A stretch of 24,321 nucleotides of DNA from Bermanella sp034110565 (GCA_034110565.1 JAWUYY010000087.1:1-24321), one strand, 5' to 3'; counted from the first letter of the stretch, positions 7,237 to 15,831 are shown. Translations and numbers: made by a program. The notes: generated by a model from the sequence alone, not told the origin.

Positions 7237-7334
7237 AGTCATAAAACCATGACGCCAGGAAATACGAAGTAGTTGTTGTGTCATTAAAAATGTTCGTAAA
7301 GTCACGCCACTTCATTCTTTGCTTGGGTCATATT

Positions 7335-9089
7335 ATGGAAAATTCAGTTACACACATTAATAGAGAAGCCTTTTATAAAGAGTTTACGCTTAGAAATGCT
7401 GGTTTCATAACAGAAAAAGATCAGCGTCTTTTAAGGGAGTCCGTCATATTAATTGCTGGCTGCGGTTCAACAGGCGGTAGTGTTGTTGAGTTGCTAGTAC
7501 GCAGTGGTGCTGAGAACCTAATATTAGTGGATAACGGACGTTACGATTTGAATAATGCAAATCGACAAAATATGGTGCTGGATGATGTTGACCGCTTTAA
7601 GCCAATTGTATTTCAGGAGCGCTGCAACGCCATTAACCCATATGCTCGCTTAGAGGTTTGCAATATAGGTATAACGCCTGACAACGTGAATGACTTTGTT
7701 GAGCGGGCAGATATTGTCATTGATGCATTGGATGTTACCGGTCGATCGGGTTTAGAAATGAAATTTCTATTGCATGAGGTTTGTCATGAAAAACGAAAGG
7801 CCGTTATTTGTGGCTATGATATGGCTGCGACGCAATATATACCTATATATGATTATCGAGATTCTAGTTTAGCGTTATTTGATAATCAAATAACGACAGA
7901 AATGGTCGCCACCATGGATCCACTAAAGGTATGTACCTTCTTGGTGCCTATTAGTGAAATCCCTGAGGCCATGTTTGAAGAACTTGAAAGGCACACCCAA
8001 GGAAAAGATTACACCTCACAATTGGGTATTGCAGCTAATTTATTTGGCACGATTACCGTAGCATTGATTATTGATATGTTAGCTGGCCGAACAGTCAAGA
8101 AAGAATATACGATTGATGTATGGAAAGTGATTAGAGGAGAATATGAAGACACTACTAAATTAACTCAATATCAAAAGGCGATTGAGCAATGGCAGAAAGA
8201 TCCTTGTTATGTTGATGATAATGAGTTTTTACAGCGCTCATTAAAACATTACACGATTCCATTTTTACCCGACCTACTTCCTGAAAATAATTCAGCTCCT
8301 TATCATCTTATTAATACAAGTGGGAATTTAATTAGCCTTGCAATTCGTCAATCAGATCTGAACGACTTTCATGCTAAACAATTGCTTAGATATGCTTTTG
8401 TGCACTATGCAAAAGTAGGCTTTATTAACGAAAAGATAGCTGCTAAATCACTGTTACATCATGAACCAATCGACGTTTTACACAAAGACGATATTCACAT
8501 ATTGGTGCTCGATAAAACACTCGGAAAATTAATGGCTTATTCAACACTGAAAACCATGCCTAATTCTAACCAATCATTTTCAACAAAGGAGCGCAAGCTA
8601 TATTCAGTTGAAGCTGCATTTGGTCGTGAGGCTTTTAATGAAGTTGAAGCTCTAAGAAAATATGCAGTATCTGAAGTAAGAGAAATTGGCCGAGTTGTGA
8701 AGTCAAATTTAGAAGATAAAATTATGTCTTCCCGCGTTGGATTGCTATTAGTTCAATCATACCATGCTTTAATTACACACCCTGATAGCGGCATTAAATC
8801 CATGATAGGTGATGGGGAAAAAAATGTGACACTCTCAAACTTAGATATGATTGGTTTTAACCCTGTATTAATGCCTGAAGCAAAAATTAAAATAGAAGAA
8901 AATCATCTTTTTTCTAGTCGATATGCTGGTCGTGATGTCATCGCATTTTGGTTTGAAAATGAAAAGATTAATAACGATAAAGTTAAATACGTTGAAATGC
9001 TATTGAGCCTTAATGATAGTGAATTTTATCCTGCCTATAAAGATTTTAAATTTGGTGAAGTTAATTCTAGTCAACCTGAGCATGTGTAA
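7335..9089 (+). CDS. ThiF/E1-like adenylyltransferase fused to an autoinducer-synthase-like N-acyltransferase domain
   Basis: A 584-aa two-domain protein. The N-terminal half (about residues 15-265) is a Rossmann-type ThiF/MoeB/E1 fold: nucleotide loop 'GCGSTGG' (42-48), acidic strand end 'LVD' (Asp66), 'NANRQ' (74-78), Lys89 and 'VIDALD' (Asp130, Asp133), the expected ATP/Mg contacts. The paired zinc CxxC motifs of MoeB are absent. The C-terminal half (about 345-580) resembles LuxI/N-acyl amino acid synthase GNAT-like enzymes: 'LLRYAFVHYAKVGFI', 'HILVLDKTLGKLMAY', then 'VREIGRVV' with 'SSRVGLLLVQSYHAL'. ATG 7335 has GGG 7 nt upstream; an in-frame GTG at 7278 would add 19 residues of poor support. 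First gene of a six-gene operon. A role in activating and acylating a small molecule or peptide is inference; the substrate is unknown. Confidence 0.72.
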   Translation: MENSVTHINREAFYKEFTLRNAGFITEKDQRLLRESVILIAGCGSTGGSVVELLVRSGAENLILVDNGRYDLNNANRQNMVLDDVDRFKPIVFQERCNAINPYARLEVCNIGITPDNVNDFVERADIVIDALDVTGRSGLEMKFLLHEVCHEKRKAVICGYDMAATQYIPIYDYRDSSLALFDNQITTEMVATMDPLKVCTFLVPISEIPEAMFEELERHTQGKDYTSQLGIAANLFGTITVALIIDMLAGRTVKKEYTIDVWKVIRGEYEDTTKLTQYQKAIEQWQKDPCYVDDNEFLQRSLKHYTIPFLPDLLPENNSAPYHLINTSGNLISLAIRQSDLNDFHAKQLLRYAFVHYAKVGFINEKIAAKSLLHHEPIDVLHKDDIHILVLDKTLGKLMAYSTLKTMPNSNQSFSTKERKLYSVEAAFGREAFNEVEALRKYAVSEVREIGRVVKSNLEDKIMSSRVGLLLVQSYHALITHPDSGIKSMIGDGEKNVTLSNLDMIGFNPVLMPEAKIKIEENHLFSSRYAGRDVIAFWFENEKINNDKVKYVEMLLSLNDSEFYPAYKDFKFGEVNSSQPEHV

Positions 9090-9100
9090 TGGAGATGATC

Positions 9101-10324
9101 ATGGAGTGGAATAAAGAGCAGTTAGCATTAAAGCAACGTTACTTAGAAGTAGGTCGTGATTTGGTAAGACCTTCTGCAGCTCATCGTGACGAAAGTGTTA
9201 CATTTGATAAATCATTGTGGAAAAAAGTGGGAGATACCGGCTTGCTTGGATTAAGCATGCCTGTCCAATATGGTGGCTCTGGTTTAAGTATTACCGACTT
9301 TTCTGCGGCTTTAGATGGATTTGCAGAAGGTTGTCAAGATATGGGTGTGCTTGTCACGTTTGTGGCGCAAGTAGCCTTGGTGCAGTCGTCGTTAGTGAAT
9401 TACGGCTCGAAAGAACAATGTGATACCTGGCTACCAAGTTTAATTTCAGGTGAAAAGTTAGCTTGTTTTGCTATTACAGAAAAAGGCTGTGGTTCAGATG
9501 TACGTTCGATTAAGACTCAGGTCGAAAAAACAGTGGATGGTTATATTCTTAATGGTAAAAAATGGAATATAACTAATGCACCCGTCGCTGATATATGCAT
9601 GACCTTTGCGAAAATTAAGGATAAAAAAGAAAAGGCAATCTCATGTTTTATTCTTGAGACTAATCAAACTGGGGTAGAGCAATCCGAACCGTTTAGTTTG
9701 ATGGGCAATCGTGGTACTCCGATTGGAGCGATTGATTTTACAGATGTAGAGTTAAGTTCACGTAATTTAATTAATGTTGAAGAAAATGGATTGTCAGTAC
9801 TATATTTTTCATTCCTAATTGAGCGTATTTTAACGGGCGTATTGGTTTCTGGATGTATTCGCCCATTAGTAAGAGAGTGTACTCAGTATAGTCAAGAACG
9901 TCATGCATTTGGTAAAGCAATTGGTGAAAATCAATACGTACAGCAATATATTGTTGAAATTGAGAGCAAGCTAGAACTATTAAGTGGTGTGATCTTTAAA
10001 GCACTTAATTTTATTGAACAAGGTCGAGATTGTTCAAAACTTGCTTCCATTATTAAAATGTATTCCTCTGAAATATTCCATGAATCCTCTTTAAGTGCTA
10101 TGCGTGTACTGGGTAATTATGGATATCGTCGAGAAAATTATTATGAGCGCTTATTACGTGACGCTATTGGGTTACTGTTTGCTGGTGGCACAACCGAAAT
10201 ACATAAGCGAGTAATTTGGGAGTCATTGTTGAGTGATTATAAAAACAATCCAAAAGTGCATCATAATCTTAAACTATCTTGGCAGGATGTAGAGCCAATG
10301 AAAACTACAGTGGAGGCGATGTAA
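9101..10324 (+). CDS. Acyl-CoA dehydrogenase family flavoprotein
   Basis: An acyl-CoA dehydrogenase family enzyme, 407 aa from the ATG at 9101 (GGAG at 9091-9094, 6-nt spacing) or 411 aa from 9089, which overlaps the previous stop. The N-terminal helical domain, middle beta domain ('CFAITEKGCGSDVRS', 'NGKKWNITNAPVADI') and C-terminal helical domain ('ERHAFGKAIGENQYVQ') are all present. In the 411-aa numbering, the usual catalytic Glu of the 'YEGTxEI' motif is replaced: the sequence is 'FAGGTTEI', with Gly366 at that position. Glu245 in 'LIERILTG' matches the alternative base used by isovaleryl- and long-chain acyl-CoA dehydrogenases, so activity is still plausible. It may desaturate the acyl chain used or exported by the neighbours; this is inferred from the operon. 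It ends in TAATG with the exporter gene. Confidence 0.88.
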   Translation: MEWNKEQLALKQRYLEVGRDLVRPSAAHRDESVTFDKSLWKKVGDTGLLGLSMPVQYGGSGLSITDFSAALDGFAEGCQDMGVLVTFVAQVALVQSSLVNYGSKEQCDTWLPSLISGEKLACFAITEKGCGSDVRSIKTQVEKTVDGYILNGKKWNITNAPVADICMTFAKIKDKKEKAISCFILETNQTGVEQSEPFSLMGNRGTPIGAIDFTDVELSSRNLINVEENGLSVLYFSFLIERILTGVLVSGCIRPLVRECTQYSQERHAFGKAIGENQYVQQYIVEIESKLELLSGVIFKALNFIEQGRDCSKLASIIKMYSSEIFHESSLSAMRVLGNYGYRRENYYERLLRDAIGLLFAGGTTEIHKRVIWESLLSDYKNNPKVHHNLKLSWQDVEPMKTTVEAM

Positions 10325-12879
10325 TGTCATCTTTAATATTTATTGATTCTTTAATTGAAAAAACCAACAGGCTTCATGAGTCACCATGGAAAGTTTTATC
10401 TGTTTTCGCATTGGTTACATTTTTTGCATTAATGAGTGCAGGAAAACTACAGATAAATGCGACACCATATATGATTGATAATGATCATCCTAGCCGCATG
10501 GCTGACCATAAGAGTAAGAAAACCTTTAGTGGTACGGGTGAACAAGCGTTTATTGCAATTGTTAGTAAAGAAGGTGATGTGTTTAATGAAAAAACACTTT
10601 CTCTAGTAAAAGATTTAAGTAGAAAATTTAAAAGCATGTCTTTAGTTAGTGATAAAGATAAAATGTTTTTATCAAACCTTACTGGCTTGACGAATAAACA
10701 AAGCGAGAGTATTAAAGATATTTTAAGTTCTGGTGTTTTAAAACAAGATGTTTATAAATTAACTGAGATAAGAGATGCGGCAGTTCAAGCGAAGAAGCTA
10801 TCATTAAACGATCAGATTGTATTTGATACGTTATTGGTTCGCCTTGATCCAGTAAAAAAAATACGTTCTCTTGCTACAATGGAAAACATCACACCGACTG
10901 TCGATGGTATTGATATACATCCGTTAATGGGACGAAAGTCACAGGACCCAACAGCGGCACAATTAAAGAAAGAAGTTTTTGAAAATCCTTTGTATATTGA
11001 TGGGCTGATAGCAAATGATGCACGTGCCACTAGTATTCAAGTCGAATTTAATATCGCTGAAGATGACTCACCAAGCATGTTATTGGCTTATCAGGCGATT
11101 AACGATATTGTTTCTAAAACAGAGCTAGGCAGTAATTCAGTTCACTTAAGTGGGCCGCCAATGATTGCATCTGAAACGGCATCGAATATGGAAAAAGATA
11201 ATCAAACACTATTACCGGGTGTTTTATTGGTCATTCTATTTGTTCTATTAGTTAGTTTCGGAAAGGTTCAGGGAATGGTTATTCCATTAATAATTGCCAT
11301 TATTAGTTTAATTTGGACATTGGCTGTTATGAGTTTGCTTGGTGTTAAACAAAATATCATTACCTCAATGTTACCAGTATTTATTATTGCCATTGCTGTT
11401 TGTGATGCCATTCACTTCTTATCTGACTACTATCGCCATCTCCCTGAAAATGCTGACCGTAAACAGCGCTCTTTTGCCGCTAGCTCTGCAATTAGACAAT
11501 TATTCTTTCCGATGTTAATTACAACTATTACAACAGCACTGGGTTTCGTTTCTCTTGCTTGGACAGAAGTTACGTTTATTAAGGAGTTTGGTGTATTTGT
11601 AGGTATAGGTGTTATTTTAGCGTGGATTATTACAATATTCTTTTTACCAACTATGTTGGTGTTATGGAAAGTTCAACCACCTAAATGGGGTTTACTTGCA
11701 AGTAATAAGTTAGATAAAGGATTATCTGTATTTGCTGCAATATCTAAATATGCAAAACCTGCGGTTGCGATAACCGTGGTTTTAATTGGTATTTGTGGTG
11801 TTGTTATTTCTCAGCATCTAAAAGTTGATAATCAGGTGATTGGCTACTTTGAAGAAAGTAGTAAAATACGGATTGATGATAAAGTTCTTAATCAACACTT
11901 TGGTGGAACGACGCCAATAAGTGTGATGATCGAATCCCCTCAAGTTGATGCATTTAAACAAGCTGATTATGTTTTAGCACTTGAGAAAATTGAGAATCGA
12001 TTAAAGTCTCACAGCCTAGTTGGTTATACCTATGGCTTACCAGACTTTGTTAAGAGATTAAATCAAGCTTTGAATAACGACATGTCAAAACAAGCCTATG
12101 CTTTGCCAAAAACGTTATCCACAGAGCTATTATCACAATATTATTTGCTTTATGAAAACGGAAACGGACGTGATTTATTTGACGTGGTTGATCGTCGCTA
12201 CCAAAACTCTCGTGTATTAGCGATTTTACACTCTGATAAATCATCTGAGGTCAGTACGATTATTAATGACGCGATGACATATGCTGAAAGTGTGTTACCA
12301 CAAGGCAGTAAAGTGAGTATTTCAGGGTATGGTGAAATTTTAGTTGCGACAACAAATGCGGTTGTTTGGGGCCAGGTAACGAGCTTGGTACTAGCCAGTA
12401 TACTGATTACGTTAGTTGTGATGATGATATTCCGTTCAGCTAGCATTGGTATGGTTGTGCCCTTGCCATTGATTCTTACATTGCTAGGTGTATTTGTCAT
12501 CATGGCGCTAACTGGTACTAATCTTGATATTGGGACATCAATTATCGCCGCTATCTCTTTTGGTATCGGTATTGATTATTCAATTCACATTATTTCAGCA
12601 CTTAAAGCCAGTCATGCCCTAACACAAATGGGTCGTATTGAAGATGCACTTGAGAAATGTGCGAAGCCTATTCTTATCAATACAATGGCGCTGGGTTTAG
12701 GGTTTTTAGTGTTAACGTTATCTGGTTACCAGGCCTTGGTTAACCTAGGTTATTTCATCTCAATTACTATGTTTTTAAGCGCTATCTTTTCACTATTGGT
12801 ATTGCCGTCAGTGGTAGTCACAGTGATTCATAAAGATAAAAAGTTAGTAGAACCAGTGGGAAGTGGGGCCAATGCATAA
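10324..12879 (+). CDS. MMPL/RND-family lipid or hydrophobe exporter
   Basis: An 851-aa inner-membrane protein with two MMPL/RND halves. Each half has one helix, a large periplasmic domain (about 45-290 and 510-690) and a bundle of five helices. Both halves keep the acidic residue of the RND proton path: Asp361 in 'AVCDAIHFLSDYYRH' and Asp751 in 'GIGIDYSIHIIS'. This is the layout of mycobacterial MmpL and bacterial hydrophobe exporters that drive export of lipids with the proton motive force. The start is the ATG in TAATG at 10324, with GGAGG 7 nt upstream; reading further upstream only extends into the dehydrogenase. With the LolA-like and barrel genes downstream it suggests export of a lipid-like product past both membranes. 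The substrate is not known. Confidence 0.88.
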   Translation: MSSLIFIDSLIEKTNRLHESPWKVLSVFALVTFFALMSAGKLQINATPYMIDNDHPSRMADHKSKKTFSGTGEQAFIAIVSKEGDVFNEKTLSLVKDLSRKFKSMSLVSDKDKMFLSNLTGLTNKQSESIKDILSSGVLKQDVYKLTEIRDAAVQAKKLSLNDQIVFDTLLVRLDPVKKIRSLATMENITPTVDGIDIHPLMGRKSQDPTAAQLKKEVFENPLYIDGLIANDARATSIQVEFNIAEDDSPSMLLAYQAINDIVSKTELGSNSVHLSGPPMIASETASNMEKDNQTLLPGVLLVILFVLLVSFGKVQGMVIPLIIAIISLIWTLAVMSLLGVKQNIITSMLPVFIIAIAVCDAIHFLSDYYRHLPENADRKQRSFAASSAIRQLFFPMLITTITTALGFVSLAWTEVTFIKEFGVFVGIGVILAWIITIFFLPTMLVLWKVQPPKWGLLASNKLDKGLSVFAAISKYAKPAVAITVVLIGICGVVISQHLKVDNQVIGYFEESSKIRIDDKVLNQHFGGTTPISVMIESPQVDAFKQADYVLALEKIENRLKSHSLVGYTYGLPDFVKRLNQALNNDMSKQAYALPKTLSTELLSQYYLLYENGNGRDLFDVVDRRYQNSRVLAILHSDKSSEVSTIINDAMTYAESVLPQGSKVSISGYGEILVATTNAVVWGQVTSLVLASILITLVVMMIFRSASIGMVVPLPLILTLLGVFVIMALTGTNLDIGTSIIAAISFGIGIDYSIHIISALKASHALTQMGRIEDALEKCAKPILINTMALGLGFLVLTLSGYQALVNLGYFISITMFLSAIFSLLVLPSVVVTVIHKDKKLVEPVGSGANA

Positions 12880-13777
12880 TATCAATAAAGTATTTTTTGC
12901 CTTATTGATGACATGGCTGGTTTATCCGGCCATGTGTTCGGCATATGAAGATGATCTTTTAGTGGTTTCGTATTACCCAGAAAATGGTGTTTACGATAAA
13001 AATACATTGATCAATTTAGTTAAAAATACTGAAAAGTTATGGACGATCAAAGACCAATCAAATCAATCTGTATTTAGTAATATTGATAGTTTAGCGACAG
13101 AAAATATTATTATGTCACAACAAGATACGGTCCGTTTCCGACGTTTGATTGAAAAAAGGGAGTTGATGCCATCAGGTTTGTTAGCCCTTAAGAAATTAGT
13201 GAACACCCATCCGTTATTACATGATCGATTAGCTGACCAGACGGGTAAGCAATTACATATTTGGCTACGCACTAAGCCTGGTATTGATGATGAAAGAAAG
13301 ACACTCATCTTGACTGACGTATTGAAAATTCTGAATTCAGGTAAGCATTGTCATGTTAGTGAGAGCGGCGTTCTGAGCAACATTACCTATCAAGAATGGC
13401 AGCTTAAATCTAAGGGGGTTACTCCTATAAGTACAATTTATGAAAACTTAAAAATTGCCACAAATATTATTAAAAAGCAGTCACTATCTGCTTATAGTGC
13501 CACCGATTTAATTGGTGATCTTAAACGTTCCATGGGACAAGGTGAAGAAGTGAATACTTTAGATTCTTCAGAAATTGAACAGCTTTATATGATTGCGGAA
13601 AGTGTGAGAAGTCGACATTTGCATGATCTCGCTAACCCTGATTTTAGTCGATTGAAATTAGTGCGGCTTGGTAAAGGGGATTTTACTATTCGTGATATTG
13701 ATGTATTTGATAGTGAATTGACGCGCCAGTGGCAAGCAAATGAGAATAATTATCAGGTTTTAGATTGTCGTAATTAA
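12872..13777 (+). CDS. Secreted protein of unknown function in the MMPL operon
   Basis: A 301-aa protein I do not recognise. A signal peptide is clear (basic start, hydrophobic run 'VFFALLMTWLVYP', cleavage after 'CSA'), so the mature protein is probably periplasmic. The mature part is mixed helical and polar and carries two cysteines, one in 'GKHCHVS' and one four residues or fewer from the C-terminus ('LDCRN'), which might pair. There are no enzyme motifs I can name. It overlaps the exporter gene by 8 bp and is followed by the LolA-like gene, so it is most likely a periplasmic partner of the export path. A GTG at 12863 could add three residues. Confidence 0.7.
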   Translation: MHNINKVFFALLMTWLVYPAMCSAYEDDLLVVSYYPENGVYDKNTLINLVKNTEKLWTIKDQSNQSVFSNIDSLATENIIMSQQDTVRFRRLIEKRELMPSGLLALKKLVNTHPLLHDRLADQTGKQLHIWLRTKPGIDDERKTLILTDVLKILNSGKHCHVSESGVLSNITYQEWQLKSKGVTPISTIYENLKIATNIIKKQSLSAYSATDLIGDLKRSMGQGEEVNTLDSSEIEQLYMIAESVRSRHLHDLANPDFSRLKLVRLGKGDFTIRDIDVFDSELTRQWQANENNYQVLDCRN

Positions 13778-13792
13778 TTTAAGAGGTGTTAT

Positions 13793-14572
13793 ATGAAAAA
13801 TTTACTTATTACTTTTATTAGTGCATTTGCATTGGTGTTATCTTTAATGGCTCATAGTGCACAAGATGCCCAAGAAATTATGGAAGGCGTAAAACACAGA
13901 GATCAAGGGTTAGATCGTTATTCGGATGTAGACTTGGTACAAACTATGTCAGATGGATTTGTTAGAAGTCGTTCATTAAAGATGTATGAAAAAGAATTTG
14001 GTGAAGAGCGTAAAGGTTTACTTTATTTTACGCAACCAAGTAATACAGCAGGTACTGGTTTATTAATGTATAGCTATGCGGAAAGAGAAAATAAAGATGA
14101 TGATCAATGGCTATATTTGCCGGCACTTAGAAAGGTTAAACGTATAGCGACTAATTCAAAAGAAGGTCCATTTTTAGGTACTGATTTTTCTTTTGCAGAT
14201 ATCGAGCGAATGAGATTGTCTGACTATCAATACAAAATTAAACAGTCAGATGGTAAGGTCAGTGTAATTGAAGCATTTACGAAAAGCGGACTTGAAAATC
14301 CAAGAACGGGTTATAGTAAGCGATTAATTCGAGTGGATACGGAAAAAAATATTATTCTTAAGGATGATATTTATCGCCAAGATCGTTTAATAAAAATATT
14401 TGAAGTCGTTAAGCTTGAAAAGATAGATGGGTTTTGGACTGTTGTTGAAGCTAAAATGGATAATTTAGTGGATGGTGGCAATACACGCTTGATTCGTAAA
14501 AATACTCAATATAATCAAGAATTAAAAGAAAGTCTTTTCAATCAGCGTACCTTAAGAAAGGGTTTGGATTAA
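13793..14572 (+). CDS. LolA-like periplasmic protein (outer-membrane lipoprotein-sorting family)
   Basis: A 259-aa periplasmic protein with a signal peptide (about 1-23, cleavage after 'AHSA'). It matches the LolA-like family annotated as outer membrane lipoprotein-sorting protein, usually encoded beside MMPL/RND exporters. The hallmark segment is 'QWLYLPALRKVKRIATNS' followed by 'FLGTDFSFADIERM'. These proteins have an open beta-barrel that holds an acyl or other hydrophobic ligand. Here it is placed to carry the exporter's cargo across the periplasm, which is inference. It is not the housekeeping LolA, which is shorter and sits elsewhere. AGAGGTG at 13782-13788 is the ribosome binding site. 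Its stop overlaps the next start (TAATG). Confidence 0.85.
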   Translation: MKNLLITFISAFALVLSLMAHSAQDAQEIMEGVKHRDQGLDRYSDVDLVQTMSDGFVRSRSLKMYEKEFGEERKGLLYFTQPSNTAGTGLLMYSYAERENKDDDQWLYLPALRKVKRIATNSKEGPFLGTDFSFADIERMRLSDYQYKIKQSDGKVSVIEAFTKSGLENPRTGYSKRLIRVDTEKNIILKDDIYRQDRLIKIFEVVKLEKIDGFWTVVEAKMDNLVDGGNTRLIRKNTQYNQELKESLFNQRTLRKGLD

Positions 14573-15831
14573 TGTTTTTAGGCGTCATTATAATATTTAA
14601 TCGAATGCTTGCCTTGATATGTGCGTTACTCACCACGGTTAGTATCGCGCAGGCGCTTGAGAGTGATTTACTTGAAAATTTTTCAAGTAAAGGTTATGTC
14701 CGTACAGAGTACCAAAGTCGAGCGCCTCAAATTGAAGAGCAACCATCTGATTTACGCGAAAGTGTGGATGCACAATTTGAATTAGATTGGTCATCCTCTG
14801 ATTTTTCTGTTGATACGTTATCTTATGTGAAATATCGACCACAGTATGCTGACCAAAATAAAGCACTTAGAGATGACTTAGAATGGAATGCAGATTTACG
14901 TGAATGGATCCTAGCATATGAATCAGATCAATGGCTGTATCGTTTAGGTAAACAGCAGGTTGCATGGGGAAAAGGGGATTATTTTCGTATTGTTGATGTA
15001 ATAAATCCTCTTGATTTACGTGAAGGGTTGTTAACGTATATTGATGATTATTCATTAGGGCGCCAGCCCCGTAATATGGTAGTTGTTGAGCACTATCAAG
15101 GGGGCGTTGAATTTCAATTCGTTGCCGCATATGAAACCCAAGAAACGTTACTTGCACCAGCACAAGCGGATTTTTCGCTTAACGGTTATCCTGATGATCC
15201 TAAGCTTGAAGATAATAGTAATATAGATTTAGGTTTTAGGGCGCGATTTTTCTTAGAGGGTACAGACCTGGATATTTATTTCTTTGATGGTTATAACCCG
15301 GATCCAATGTTAGCTTTAAATAGTCGAAATCAAATAGAAGGTGAGTTTGCTAAGCGCCAGTTGGTTGCGTTATCGTTCGCAAGGCCAGTAGAGTATGGTG
15401 TTATACGTTCAGATATGGCTTATTACTCAAAAGAAGCATTGCAGTTAGTGGATGGCTTTGACAGTGCCAGTAAGGTTGATCTTCTTATTGGTTTTGATGC
15501 GCAAGAAAATGAATGGTCATTTAATTTCCAAGGGGCAGTAAGTCAATATATGTCCGTGAGTGACGCATATACACGTAATAAACGTATCAGTAGTGCATCT
15601 GTATACATAGAAAAGCAATGGAGTCAGTTGCGACTTAGCTCATCTATTTTGTGTCTTTATAATTTTCAAGATAATTCGAGCACAATGCTAAAGTATTTAG
15701 TTAGCTATGAATGGTTTAATTCGACATCTGTTGAGGCCGGATTGATTGCATTTGATGGTCCCTCAAATTCTTTGCATGGAATGTATGATGAGCAGGATCG
15801 TATTTATATGAGTGTTAAGTACTCATTCTGA
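14572..15831 (+). CDS. Outer-membrane beta-barrel protein, DUF1302-like
   Basis: A 419-aa outer-membrane protein. A signal peptide ends near residue 28 ('TTVSIAQA'), and the chain then alternates short amphipathic strands to a terminal Phe ('YMSVKYSF'), the outer-membrane assembly signal. The segment 'YRLGKQQVAWGKGDYFRI' with 'DVINPLDLREGL' is typical of DUF1302-like barrels, which occur next to MMPL exporters and LolA-like proteins. It may be the outer-membrane end of the export path. The ATG at 14572 lies in the stop of the previous gene; an internal ATG at 14605 would give a more compact signal peptide, so the true start is open. Last gene of the operon, followed by a terminator. Confidence 0.78.
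   Translation: MFLGVIIIFNRMLALICALLTTVSIAQALESDLLENFSSKGYVRTEYQSRAPQIEEQPSDLRESVDAQFELDWSSSDFSVDTLSYVKYRPQYADQNKALRDDLEWNADLREWILAYESDQWLYRLGKQQVAWGKGDYFRIVDVINPLDLREGLLTYIDDYSLGRQPRNMVVVEHYQGGVEFQFVAAYETQETLLAPAQADFSLNGYPDDPKLEDNSNIDLGFRARFFLEGTDLDIYFFDGYNPDPMLALNSRNQIEGEFAKRQLVALSFARPVEYGVIRSDMAYYSKEALQLVDGFDSASKVDLLIGFDAQENEWSFNFQGAVSQYMSVSDAYTRNKRISSASVYIEKQWSQLRLSSSILCLYNFQDNSSTMLKYLVSYEWFNSTSVEAGLIAFDGPSNSLHGMYDEQDRIYMSVKYSF

Noticed and set aside
7278..7334. GTG start for the ThiF-acyltransferase fusion
   Set aside because: No well-spaced ribosome binding site, and the extra 19 residues are not typical of the family. Kept only as a possibility.
10279..10323. N-terminal extension of the MMPL exporter
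   Set aside because: It lies wholly inside the dehydrogenase gene in another frame; the ATG at 10324 has GGAGG at the right distance and opens a typical N-terminus.
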